This document shows positions 1 through 9,095 of a DNA stretch of 14,456 nt, piece after piece. Position 1 is the first letter of the stretch. Each line of letters opens with the position of its first letter. The notes under the pieces were generated by a model, which was not told the origin of the DNA, made no database searches, and saw only the letters and a list, made by a program, of their open reading frames with translations. The position numbers and the translations under genes are program-made. Origin of the DNA: Acidobacteriota bacterium (GTDB lineage Bacteria; Acidobacteriota; Thermoanaerobaculia; Thermoanaerobaculales; Thermoanaerobaculaceae); assembly GCA_027458945.1 (NCBI GenBank), contig DAIDOU010000045.1:1-14456 (forward strand), written 5' to 3'.

Positions 1-723
1 CATCATGCGGTTGAACGCGTCGGCGAGCTCTCCCACCTCGTCGCCGCGCCGCACCTGGGCGCGGACCGTGAGGTTGCCGGCCCCGGCCTCCCGCATCGTG
101 TTGTGCAGGCCCAGGATCGGCCGGATCAACGTCTCCACGTAAATGGCGGTGAGGATCGAGTTGCCGAACATGAGGACGAGCGCGATCAGGGCGACGCGCT
201 GCACGATCGCGCGGACCTCGATGTCGATCTGAGCGAGCGAGAACCCGATCGCGAGCGAGCCCCAGAACCGGGTCGAGATGTTGAGCGGTGTGCGGATCTC
301 GAGGATCTGCTCCCCCCACGAGGAGGTGCGCAGGTCGACCCGGGAGCGCTTCCCCACCGCGCTGCGGTCGAGGGCGCGGGTGAACCGCTGGCCGAGCAGG
401 CTCCACCTGTTCGAGTGCGTGACCATCCCGTTGGGGTCGGTGATGATGACGTAGCGCACGAGGTCGTGGTTGTGCTCGATGACGCCGCTCACGTAGTTCT
501 CGATCAGCCCCTCCTCGACGACCAACCCGAGCTGCTCGTACATCAGCACGTCGGTGATCGGGACGGAGAGCGAGTCGGTGATCGAGAGGCCGCGATCGAC
601 GAGCTCGTCGTAGCGGCTGCGGCGCTCGTGCACGGCGGCGAGCACGATCACCAGGCCCATGGTCACGACGATGAGGGTGTTGGAGTAGAGGAAGAACTTG
701 GTGCGGAGGCCGAGGCGCAGCAT
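1..723 (-). CDS. Membrane sensor with periplasmic Cache-like domain and HAMP, N-terminal part (probable histidine kinase)
   Basis: Reading the minus strand from the ATG at 723 gives 241 residues open to the window edge, so the C-terminal output domain is missing. Residues 11-31 form a first membrane segment. Residues 32 to about 172 are a periplasmic region; its strand YVIITDPNGMV (91-101) followed by HSN resembles single-Cache sensor domains. Residues 175-198 form a second membrane segment. Residues 199-241 look like a HAMP linker, with RPI at the start and GDEVGELADAFNRM at the end. This architecture fits a sensor histidine kinase. A chemoreceptor or a diguanylate cyclase is possible because the catalytic part is not visible. 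The start lies two bases after the stop of the PhnD-like gene, with a weak GGGAAG upstream, so the two are probably co-translated. I infer that this is the signalling partner of that binding protein. Confidence 0.82.
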   Translation of the reverse strand, partial: MLRLGLRTKFFLYSNTLIVVTMGLVIVLAAVHERRSRYDELVDRGLSITDSLSVPITDVLMYEQLGLVVEEGLIENYVSGVIEHNHDLVRYVIITDPNGMVTHSNRWSLLGQRFTRALDRSAVGKRSRVDLRTSSWGEQILEIRTPLNISTRFWGSLAIGFSLAQIDIEVRAIVQRVALIALVLMFGNSILTAIYVETLIRPILGLHNTMREAGAGNLTVRAQVRRGDEVGELADAFNRMM

Positions 724-725
724 GC

Positions 726-1628
726 TCACGACTTCCCGGGCCCGCACTCCAGCTGCGCCTCGCCCAGGGTGAGCGCCCGCGGCCCGAACACCCGGATCGC
801 CAGCCGCCGGATCGGCGCGTACTCCGCGTCGGAGGCGGCCACGAACCCGCCGGAGAGTTCCTCGTCCCATCCCCTGATCGCCGCGGCGGCCGCGGGATCG
901 ACGACCGGCTGCTCCACCAGCGTGGTGAAGAGCTCGTCGCGCAGCGCCGCCGGGCTGTTCGGCGCGAGGACGAACGGGAAGTTCGGCATCGGCTCCGAGG
1001 TCGCCAGGATGCGCAGGCCGCGGTGGGTGAACTTCTCGCCCACGATGTCGCGCACGCCGCAGGCGTCGACCTCGCCGAGCAGCACCGCGCGGGCCGCCCG
1101 CTCGTGGTGGAAGTAGTAGCGGCAGGCGAGATCGACTCCGGGGTGGAGGCCCGCGTCGTCGAGCATCGCGCGCGGCATCAGGTGCGACGAGGTCGACATC
1201 GGCGAGCCGAAGCCGAACCGCTTGCCGGCGAGCTCCTGCAAGCTCTTGATCGGGTTGTCGGCGCGCACCATGATCAGGCTGCGGTAGGTGGGCTTGCCGC
1301 CGGTGTTGAGCTTGACCACCGGGAGCGCGCCGCAGCGCGCGTGCGCCCGCTCGTAGGTGTACGGGCCGAGGTACGCGACGGTGAGCACCCCGGAGCACAG
1401 GTCGTCCACGGTGCGCTCGTACGACGGGCCGATCACCAGCTCCCAGCGCCGGTCCGTGTGGGCGTTGAGGTAGTCGATGAGCGGCTGGTACTTGATGTAC
1501 ATCAGGCGCGGGTTGTAGAAGCTGACGACGCCGAGGCGGAGCACCGGCGACGCGGGCCGCTGCGGTTGGGCCGCGAACGCCACCGCCGCCAGTGCGGCCG
1601 CCAGGCTAACGATCGCCGCTGGCTTCAT
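726..1628 (-). CDS. PhnD-like periplasmic substrate-binding protein
   Basis: A 300-residue protein with a cleavable-looking signal peptide: MKPAA, a hydrophobic run to about residue 19, and an AFA-AQ type cleavage site. The mature part matches the PhnD-like family (phosphate/phosphite/phosphonate-binding type). It has LGVVSFYNPR near 32-41, the AYLGPYTYERA block at 85-95, YRSLIMVRADNPIKSLQELAGKRFGFG at 115-141 (described by position; key residues R118, K128, G140) and STSSHLMPRAML at 145-156. I chose the ATG at 1628 because GGGAGGGG sits just upstream and the signal peptide starts there; a longer frame to 1676 would bury it. The start overlaps the end of cysG by 23 bases. No ABC permease or ATPase gene follows; a HAMP sensor does. 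The protein is therefore more likely a ligand-binding subunit for signalling than a transporter component. PhnD-like folds also form the sensing domain of the tetrathionate sensor TtrS, which makes a sulfur oxyanion a plausible but unproven ligand. Confidence 0.85.
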   Translation of the reverse strand: MKPAAIVSLAAALAAVAFAAQPQRPASPVLRLGVVSFYNPRLMYIKYQPLIDYLNAHTDRRWELVIGPSYERTVDDLCSGVLTVAYLGPYTYERAHARCGALPVVKLNTGGKPTYRSLIMVRADNPIKSLQELAGKRFGFGSPMSTSSHLMPRAMLDDAGLHPGVDLACRYYFHHERAARAVLLGEVDACGVRDIVGEKFTHRGLRILATSEPMPNFPFVLAPNSPAALRDELFTTLVEQPVVDPAAAAAIRGWDEELSGGFVAASDAEYAPIRRLAIRVFGPRALTLGEAQLECGPGKS

Positions 1629-3396
1629 CGCCCCTCCCGATCGCGGCGGCGAGCGCCGCCCAGCCGGCGGCCGCATCCACCTCCACGACCCGCGCCCAGC
1701 CGAGCTCTCGCGCCCGCGCCGTCGTCCCTGCCCCCAGACACCACGCCACCGCCCGAGCGTCCGACGCCGCCGACTCCGCGGCGAGCGCCTCGGCCTCGTC
1801 CTCGCCGCGCAGCACGCAGCCGGTCAGCGGCAGCGCCCGCAGCACGACGCGGGAGGCGGGCGACAGCGGCCGCGGCACCTCGACGACCTCGGCCCCCGCC
1901 TCCTCGAGCGCTTCGCGGATTCCGGCGGCCGGCGCCACCACGGCGAGCCGCTGCCCGAACAGCGGACGATGGGCGAAGCAGCCGAGCGTGGCGGCGTGAC
2001 GGACCGTGGGGCCGACGACGAGCAGCGCGGGCGGCCGGATCTCGGCCCGCGCCGCGACGGCCGGCAGCTCCGCAATCGGGGCACACACCACCCGTTGGGC
2101 CGAGGTCGAGCCGCGCTCGATCATCGCCGCGGGACACTGCGGGTCCATCCCGCCGGCGATCAGGTTGGCGCTCACGTTGGCGAGCGACGAGACCGCCATG
2201 TACGCCACGATCGTCGCGTGGGGATCGTGCGCGAGCTGGTCCCAGTGCACGAACGAGCCGTCGGCGCGGGCGCTCTCGTGCGCGGTGACCAGGGTGACGC
2301 GGACCGCCTCGTCTCGCGAGGTCACCGGGATGCCGGCGCAGGCGGGGACGGCGATGCCGGCGGTCACGCCGGGCACCACCTCGAACGGGAGACCGGCGGC
2401 GCGCAGCTCCTCCGCCTCCTCGCCGCCGCGCCCGAACACGTACGGGTCGCCGCCCTTGAGGCGCACGACGCGCTTGCCCTCGCGGCCAAGCCGGACCAAC
2501 AGCGCGTTGATCTCACCCTGGGGGACCGGGTGGTGGCCGGCCTCCTTGCCGACGGAGTGGAGCTCGACGGACGCGGGCAGGTCGGGGGGGAGCACCGGCT
2601 CCGCGAGGCGGTCGTAGACGACCACATCGGCGGCCAGCAGCCGCTGGCGAGCGCGCAGCGTGAGCAGGCCGGGGTCGCCCGGACCGGCGCCGACGAGCGA
2701 GACGAAGCCGCGCCCGGGCGCCGCACCGGCCGGCGCCGTGGCTCCCGCGATCCAGGCGGCTTCCTCCCCGGCGGCGGGCACGCGCGCGCTCAGCGCCTGC
2801 GGCGCCACCGTGGCGGCGAAGAAGCTGTCGAAGAGGCGTTCCCGCTCCTCGGGTGCGACCGCAAGCGTGCGGACACGGGTGCGGAAGCGGGCCGCCGCGG
2901 CGATCCACGCGGCCCAGTCGCCCGCGAGGCGGCGCTCGAGGAGCTGGCGCAGGCGGCGGACCGCGAACGGCGCCTCGCCGTTGGATGCGATGGCGACCTG
3001 CAGGGCGCCGCGGCGGACGCGCGCCGGCACGTGGAACGTGCACAGCTCCGGCTCGTCGGCGACGTTGGCCCACACCCCCGCTCCCTCGGCGTCCGCCGCG
3101 GCCCGGCGGTTGGTCTCGTGGTCGTCGGTGGCGGCGTAGACGAGGCGGTACCGGGCGGCCTCGCCCGCGCGGTAGGCGCGGCGCTCGAGCCGCAGCCGGC
3201 CGGCGTCCGCCAGCGCTGCGAGCGCGGCCATCGGGTCGGGGTCGACGACGGTGACCCGGGCGCCGGCATCGAGCAGTGCGAGCGCCTTGCGCCGGCCGAC
3301 CTCGCCGCCGCCGACGACGAGGCAGTCGCGGCCGCGAACGTCGAGCATGACCGGCAGCATCGTCGCGGAATCGGGACGCTCACCCACGGCGGCCAT
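1606..3396 (-). CDS. cysG: Siroheme synthase CysG-type fusion (SirC/Met8 domain, uroporphyrinogen-III methyltransferase, shortened HemD-like tail)
   Basis: A 596-residue cytosolic fusion that would turn uroporphyrinogen III into siroheme. Residues 18-220 are the precorrin-2 dehydrogenase/ferrochelatase module, with the NAD-binding loop GGGEVG (29-34), the ATDD motif (89-92) and SNGEAP (138-143). Residues 230-470 are the SAM-dependent methyltransferase, with VGAGPGDPGLLT (235-246), KGGDPYVFGRGGEE (314-327), VPGVTAGIAVPA (341-352) and VTAHE (370-374). After this comes an unusual tail, 479-590, that starts LFGQRLAVVAPA and ends CLGAGTTARARELGWARVVEV. Both pieces resemble the ends of uroporphyrinogen-III synthase HemD, but the tail is only about 110 residues against roughly 250 normally. 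The ATG at 3396 has no clear Shine-Dalgarno sequence; internal ATGs at codons 13 and 17 are alternatives. It lies 42 bases after the CoADR-rhodanese gene and overlaps the PhnD-like gene by 23 bases. Its place in a dsr operon fits supply of siroheme to DsrAB. Confidence 0.93.
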   Translation of the reverse strand: MAAVGERPDSATMLPVMLDVRGRDCLVVGGGEVGRRKALALLDAGARVTVVDPDPMAALAALADAGRLRLERRAYRAGEAARYRLVYAATDDHETNRRAAADAEGAGVWANVADEPELCTFHVPARVRRGALQVAIASNGEAPFAVRRLRQLLERRLAGDWAAWIAAAARFRTRVRTLAVAPEERERLFDSFFAATVAPQALSARVPAAGEEAAWIAGATAPAGAAPGRGFVSLVGAGPGDPGLLTLRARQRLLAADVVVYDRLAEPVLPPDLPASVELHSVGKEAGHHPVPQGEINALLVRLGREGKRVVRLKGGDPYVFGRGGEEAEELRAAGLPFEVVPGVTAGIAVPACAGIPVTSRDEAVRVTLVTAHESARADGSFVHWDQLAHDPHATIVAYMAVSSLANVSANLIAGGMDPQCPAAMIERGSTSAQRVVCAPIAELPAVAARAEIRPPALLVVGPTVRHAATLGCFAHRPLFGQRLAVVAPAAGIREALEEAGAEVVEVPRPLSPASRVVLRALPLTGCVLRGEDEAEALAAESAASDARAVAWCLGAGTTARARELGWARVVEVDAAAGWAALAAAIGRGDEASGDR

Positions 3397-3438
3397 GGTA
3401 CAGGAACACGGTGCCGCCTCGCCGGCCCAGCCCGCGCC

Positions 3439-5106
3439 TCACGGCTCGCGCTCCAGGCCCATCATCGCCCGCAGCTGCAGGCCGCCGCCGAGGTAGCTCG
3501 CCGCGCCGCCCGCCGCCCGCACCAGGCGGGCGGCCTCCGCCGACCTGGCGCCGCGCTCGCAGACCGCGAGCCAGGGGCCGCCGGCGGGGAGCGGTAGCGC
3601 CGCGCGCAGCTCCTCGAGGGGGATGGTGGTCGCGCCGGGGATCGGGCGGCCGGCGCGCTCGCCGGGGTGGCGCACGTCGAGCAGGCGGTCGCCGGGCCGG
3701 AGGTCGTCAGGCCGCCGCGCGACGAGCCCATCCTCCTGGTTTAAGGCGACGAACGCCGCCGTGGCGAGCGGGTCGATCGCGGGGGCGTACGGCGGCGCGT
3801 ACGCCTGCTCGAGGTCGGCCAGCGCCGCGAGGTCGGCGCCGCGGGCGATCAGCGACGACGCCACGTCCACCCGCTTGGCGACCTCGCCGGCGCCGACCGC
3901 CTGCACCCCGAGCACGCGCCGGGTCGCGGGCTCGTACACGAGGTGAATCACGATCTCCTTCGCCTCGGGCCAGTAGTGGGCGCGGTCGTGGGCCGTGATC
4001 CACACGGAGCGCGCCGCCAGCCCGAGCGCCTCGGCGCGGGCGCGGGTGAGACCGGTGGCGGCCACGTTGAGGTCGAACACCTTCGCCGCCACCGCGCCCA
4101 CGGCGCCGGCGAAACGCTCGTCGCGGCCGGCGAGGATGTTGGCCAGCGTGCGCCCCTGCCGGTTGGCGAGCGAGCCGAGCGGCATGCAGGCGGCGCCCCA
4201 GTCCGGCCGCCGGCGCACCTCGGCGCAGTCGCCGATCGCCCAGACGTGAGCGACGCCGGTCGCGAGGCGGTCGTCGACCGCGATGGCGCCGGTGGCGCCC
4301 AACGCGATGCCGGCGTCCCGGGCGAGCGCCACCTCGGGACGGACGCCGACGGCGACGACCAGCGCGTCGGCGCCGAGTCGCTCACCCGCGGCCGTCAACT
4401 CGACCCGTTTGTCGCCGGCGGTGATCGCAGCGACCGGGGCGCCGGTGCGCAGCTCCACCCCGGCCCGCCGCAGGGTGGCGGCAACCACCGTGCCGATCTC
4501 GGCGTCGACGACCCCCGAGAGCGGCGCGGCGGCCGCCTCGAGCAGCACGACCTCGGCGCCCCACAACGCGCGGAACGCCTCGGCCAGCTCGCAGCCGACG
4601 AGACCGGCGCCGGCGATCGCGACACGGGCGATCGCGCCGCGGCGCAGGCCGCCGAGCAGCGGCTCGAGGTCCTCGAGGAGGTGGAGCGAGCGGACCCGGG
4701 GGTGGTCGGGCTGCCCCGGCAGGCGGCACGCCGAGGCGCCCGTCGCGAGCACGAGCTCGTCCCACTCCAGCCGTTCGGCACGGCCGTCCGGGCCGGTCAC
4801 GGTCAGCGTCCGCCCGGCGGCGTCGATCGCGTCGGCGCGTCGCCCGGCGAGGACCGCCACGCCCTTGACTGCGGCGAAGTACTCGGCGTCGCGCACGGCG
4901 CCGTCGCTGGTGCGGCGCAGCGCCGCGGCTTCGTCGACATCGCCGGCGAGTACGTATGGCAGGCCGCACGCGGCGTACGAGAACACCTCGCGCTGCTCGA
5001 CGACGGTGACGGCCCAGTCGGGCCGCAGGCGTACCAGGCGGGCGGCGCAGCGCAGGCCGGCCGCCGAGGCCCCGACGATCACCACGCGGCGCGTGCCGTT
5101 CGCCAT
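3439..5106 (-). CDS. CoA-disulfide / NAD(P)H polysulfide reductase fused to rhodanese (CoADR-RHD type)
   Basis: A 555-residue flavoprotein of the single-cysteine NADH oxidase/CoA-disulfide reductase family. Seen in order: the FAD loop GASAAG (12-17); FSYAACGLPYVL (42-53) with the expected redox-active Cys47; ATGA (121-124); a second Rossmann loop GAGLVG (166-171) for NAD(P)H; AIGDCAEV (290-297); a dimerisation domain of about 335-455 with the YAPPYAPAIDP block (436-446) typical of CoA-disulfide reductases; and a C-terminal rhodanese domain of about 465-555 with LLDVRHPGER and the active loop CERGARS (Cys516). Known CoADR-RHD enzymes reduce polysulfide or CoA persulfide, with the rhodanese Cys handling sulfane sulfur. 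The ATG at 5106 is preceded by GGAGGG at good spacing; a longer frame upstream runs into the end of dsrP and is rejected. It follows dsrP by 58 bases and presumably feeds or drains zero-valent sulfur around the Dsr system. Confidence 0.92.
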   Translation of the reverse strand: MANGTRRVVIVGASAAGLRCAARLVRLRPDWAVTVVEQREVFSYAACGLPYVLAGDVDEAAALRRTSDGAVRDAEYFAAVKGVAVLAGRRADAIDAAGRTLTVTGPDGRAERLEWDELVLATGASACRLPGQPDHPRVRSLHLLEDLEPLLGGLRRGAIARVAIAGAGLVGCELAEAFRALWGAEVVLLEAAAAPLSGVVDAEIGTVVAATLRRAGVELRTGAPVAAITAGDKRVELTAAGERLGADALVVAVGVRPEVALARDAGIALGATGAIAVDDRLATGVAHVWAIGDCAEVRRRPDWGAACMPLGSLANRQGRTLANILAGRDERFAGAVGAVAAKVFDLNVAATGLTRARAEALGLAARSVWITAHDRAHYWPEAKEIVIHLVYEPATRRVLGVQAVGAGEVAKRVDVASSLIARGADLAALADLEQAYAPPYAPAIDPLATAAFVALNQEDGLVARRPDDLRPGDRLLDVRHPGERAGRPIPGATTIPLEELRAALPLPAGGPWLAVCERGARSAEAARLVRAAGGAASYLGGGLQLRAMMGLEREP

Positions 5107-5123
5107 CCGTCCCTCCCCCGGGT

Positions 5124-5146
5124 GCGGCTGCGGGCGCCGCGGCCGC
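5124..5146 (-). other. GC-rich hairpin between dsrP and the CoADR-rhodanese gene
   Basis: The intergenic stretch holds an almost perfect inverted repeat: ten-base arms at 5124-5133 and 5137-5146 around a three-base loop, with one mismatch in the minus-strand transcript (C opposite A). No U-run follows, and the ribosome binding site of the next gene lies soon after. It is therefore more likely an mRNA-stabilising or processing stem, or an attenuator, than a simple terminator. Confidence 0.5.
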
Positions 5147-5164
5147 GCGTGTGAGCCGCTGCCG

Positions 5165-6322
5165 TTACGCCGCCGTCTCGCCCCTGACCGACAACGCGAT
5201 CTTGTACAGGAGCGTGATGAGCAGGAGGCCAAAGGCGTAGATGCCCAGCGTGATCGAGATCTCGGGAACGGTCGGGGTGTAGGCGGTCACGGCGCCGAGC
5301 GGCGAAGGCTCGAACCCGGCGATGATCAACCCGAGCCCCTTCTCGATCCAGAGCCCGAGGAAGACGGCGACGCACGCCGCGGCCAGCGTGCGCTCGTCGT
5401 GCCGCGTCCTCGGGTTGACGAGGAGCACGAGCGCGACGACCGAGAGCACCGCCGAAGCCCACATCCACGGCACCAGGGTCGTGTTGCCCTCGAGCCCGAC
5501 GAAGAGGAACGTGAAGTGCTCCACGTCCTCGGGGATGTTGCTGTACAGGGCGGTGAACAGCTCCATCAGGACAAAGAAGACGTTGATCAGCATCGCGTAC
5601 GTCACGATGATCGCGAGGCGCTGGATCGGCTCGCGGCCGGCGTCGAAGCGGGTGACGCGGCGGAGCACGAGGCAGAACAGGATGAGGAGCGCGGGGCCGG
5701 CGGAGAACGCGGAGGCGAGGAAGCGCGGCGCCAGGATCGCCGTCATCCAGAACGGCCGCGCGGCGAGGCCGGAGTAGAGGAACGCGGTGACGGTGTGGAT
5801 GCTGACCGCCCACGGGATCGAGAGGATGATCACCGGCTTGATCCAGCGCGGGGGGGGGACGCTGTTGCGCTCGGCGGCGAGCGTCACGTGCGAGATCACC
5901 ACGTTGAGGACGAGGTAGCCGGAGAGCGACACCATGTCCCAGAACATGAGCGAGTGCGGCGTGGGGTAGAGCATCACGTTGAGGACGCGCGTCGGCTGGC
6001 CCATGTCGACGAAGATGAAGAGCATGCACATCGTTACCGCGGAGATCGCCAGGAACTCGCCGAGGATCGTGAGCTTGCCGAACATCTTGAAGTTGTGCAG
6101 GTAGTAGGGGAGGACGACCATCACGGCCGAGGCCGCGACACCGACCAGGAACGTGAACTGGGCGATGTACAACCCCCACGTCACGTCGCGGGAGAGGCCG
6201 GTGATGCCGAGGCCGAACGCGAACTGCCGCAGGTACGAGACGAGCCCGAGGGCGATCACGACCCCGAGCGCCAAGATCCAGCGCCAGTATCCGCGGCCCC
6301 CGACGAGTGCCTTTTCGAGCAT
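5165..6322 (-). CDS. dsrP: DsrP, NrfD-like integral membrane subunit of the DsrMKJOP complex
   Basis: A 385-residue, very hydrophobic protein with about ten predicted membrane helices (roughly 13-31, 52-75, 87-107, 128-148, 162-185, 206-222, 236-258, 284-302, 311-336, 355-376). It belongs to the NrfD/PsrC family of quinone-interacting membrane anchors, and DsrP is the member found with DsrMKJO. It probably exchanges electrons between the quinone pool and the periplasmic Fe-S protein DsrO, encoded just upstream. I chose the ATG at 6322 over the GTG at 6328 because GAGGTGA sits five to six bases before it. The protein starts MLEKALVGGRGYWRW, as expected for the family. The start lies seven bases after the dsrO stop. 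The gene ends the core dsrMKJOP block and is followed by a hairpin. Confidence 0.95.
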   Translation of the reverse strand: MLEKALVGGRGYWRWILALGVVIALGLVSYLRQFAFGLGITGLSRDVTWGLYIAQFTFLVGVAASAVMVVLPYYLHNFKMFGKLTILGEFLAISAVTMCMLFIFVDMGQPTRVLNVMLYPTPHSLMFWDMVSLSGYLVLNVVISHVTLAAERNSVPPPRWIKPVIILSIPWAVSIHTVTAFLYSGLAARPFWMTAILAPRFLASAFSAGPALLILFCLVLRRVTRFDAGREPIQRLAIIVTYAMLINVFFVLMELFTALYSNIPEDVEHFTFLFVGLEGNTTLVPWMWASAVLSVVALVLLVNPRTRHDERTLAAACVAVFLGLWIEKGLGLIIAGFEPSPLGAVTAYTPTVPEISITLGIYAFGLLLITLLYKIALSVRGETAA

Positions 6323-6329
6323 GGTCACC

Positions 6330-7100
6330 TCACACTAGGTAGAACACTTCCGGTTGCGTCCCCAAACCGGCGCGGCGGCGCAACGCGAAGCGCGTGCGCA
6401 GGAGGCGCCGCACCTCGGAGTCGGGATCGTTCAGGTCGCCGAACACCAGCGCCTTCTCCTTGCACGCGACCACGCACGCCGGCAGCTCGCCGCGATCGAT
6501 GCGCTCGTCGCAGAACGTGCACTTCTCCACCACGCCCTTCGTGCGGGTGGGGAAGTCGGGGTTCTCGTGCGCGATGTGCGGGCGCGGGTCCTCCCAGTTG
6601 AAGCTGCGGGAGCCGTACGGGCAGGCAGCCATGCAGTAGCGGCAGCCGATGCAGCGGTGCCAGTCCATCGCCACGATGCCGTCGTCGCGCTTCCACGTCG
6701 CCTGGGTCGGGCAGACGCGCACGCACGGCGGGTTGTCACAGTGGTTGCACAGCGCCAGAACGGCCTCGGAGGTGAGCGCCGGGTCGATGTAGCGCGAGTC
6801 CTGGTCCGGGAACGCCTCGTCGAAGCGCGTCTTCCAGATCCACTTGACCTCGTGGCGCGGGTTGGTGAACGCCGGGACGTTGTGGGCGTGGTCGCAGGCA
6901 TCGATGCAGGCGGTGCAGTTCTGCTGCTCGAGACAACGGCGCGGGTCCACGACCATCGCCCAGCGGACCTTCGGCGCCTTGGCGGATGGCCGCGGCTCGG
7001 TGCCGGCCGCGCCGGCGAGCCGGGTGAGCGACTCCCTGGCCGTGGCGCAGACCGCGGCCAGACCGGCGAGCTTGAGGAACCCCCTGCGGTCCTGTCCCAT
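6330..7100 (-). CDS. dsrO: DsrO, Tat-exported ferredoxin-like subunit of the DsrMKJOP complex
   Basis: A 256-residue periplasmic Fe-S protein. A twin-arginine signal begins at residue 5 (RRGFLKL) and is followed by a hydrophobic stretch, so folding and cluster insertion would precede export. Sixteen cysteines form four [4Fe-4S] motifs of the NrfC/PsrB type: C56/62/65/69; C118/121/126/130; C150/153/156/160 (CIGCRYCMAAC); and C194/197/209/213. It would pass electrons between DsrP in the membrane and the triheme cytochrome DsrJ on the outer face. The ATG at 7100 has AAGGAG at good spacing and shares one base with the dsrJ stop, indicating translational coupling. All cluster ligands are present and the length is normal for the family. 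Confidence 0.96.
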   Translation of the reverse strand: MGQDRRGFLKLAGLAAVCATARESLTRLAGAAGTEPRPSAKAPKVRWAMVVDPRRCLEQQNCTACIDACDHAHNVPAFTNPRHEVKWIWKTRFDEAFPDQDSRYIDPALTSEAVLALCNHCDNPPCVRVCPTQATWKRDDGIVAMDWHRCIGCRYCMAACPYGSRSFNWEDPRPHIAHENPDFPTRTKGVVEKCTFCDERIDRGELPACVVACKEKALVFGDLNDPDSEVRRLLRTRFALRRRAGLGTQPEVFYLV

Positions 7101-7472
7101 CACGATTTCTCCTTCGGCTCGATGTGGCACTCCCAGCAGTACGGGGAGACCGCGAGGTAGTTGTGGCAGGCGTCGCAGAACTCCTTCTTGTTCGGGTGAC
7201 ACTTCATGCACGTGCCGGTGAGGCTCATCGTCACGGTCTTGCCGTCCGCCGCCAGGTAGGTGCGCTGGCCGCGGCGCACGACGGTGTCGCGCCAGGCGTA
7301 GAGCAGGTCCATGTGATCGCGCCGCATCGCGGCGGTCGGCTCGACGCACTGCTTCGCGGTGGTCACGATCTTCGGCTCCGGCCGGCGGGCCGCCCCGTGC
7401 AGCGCCGCCTGCCAGACCGGCGCCAGCGCCACGGCGACGAAGACGGCCAGGCCGGTGACGATCCTGCCGCGG

Positions 7473-7480
<8 letters not shown>
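7100..7480 (-). CDS. dsrJ: DsrJ, periplasmic triheme cytochrome c of the DsrMKJOP complex
   Basis: A 126-residue protein with an N-terminal hydrophobic segment (about 8-27) that serves as export signal or anchor. It has exactly three CxxCH haem c motifs: CMKCH (91-95), CDACH (102-106) and CWECH (115-119). Cys45, in QCVEPTAAMRRDHM, matches the conserved cysteine known in DsrJ as an unusual His/Cys haem ligand. A region of about 45 residues separates it from the first haem motif. I chose the ATG at 7480; a GTG at 7489 would add three residues but lies right against the purine-rich GGAAAGG. Either way the start overlaps the end of dsrK (8 or 17 bases). DsrJ probably exchanges electrons or sulfur compounds in the periplasm; its natural partner is not settled. 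Confidence 0.94.
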
Positions 7481-9092
<1,612 letters not shown>

Positions 9093-9095
9093 CTC

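Noticed and set aside
726..1628. A phosphonate ABC transporter binding component
   Set aside because: No permease or ATPase gene is adjacent; a membrane sensor follows after two bases.
4283..6601. A 772-codon plus-strand open frame, and similar long ones at 103-1116, 1023-2288, 1969-3597 and 3943-5154
   Set aside because: All lie opposite recognisable minus-strand genes and have the composition of GC-driven shadows.
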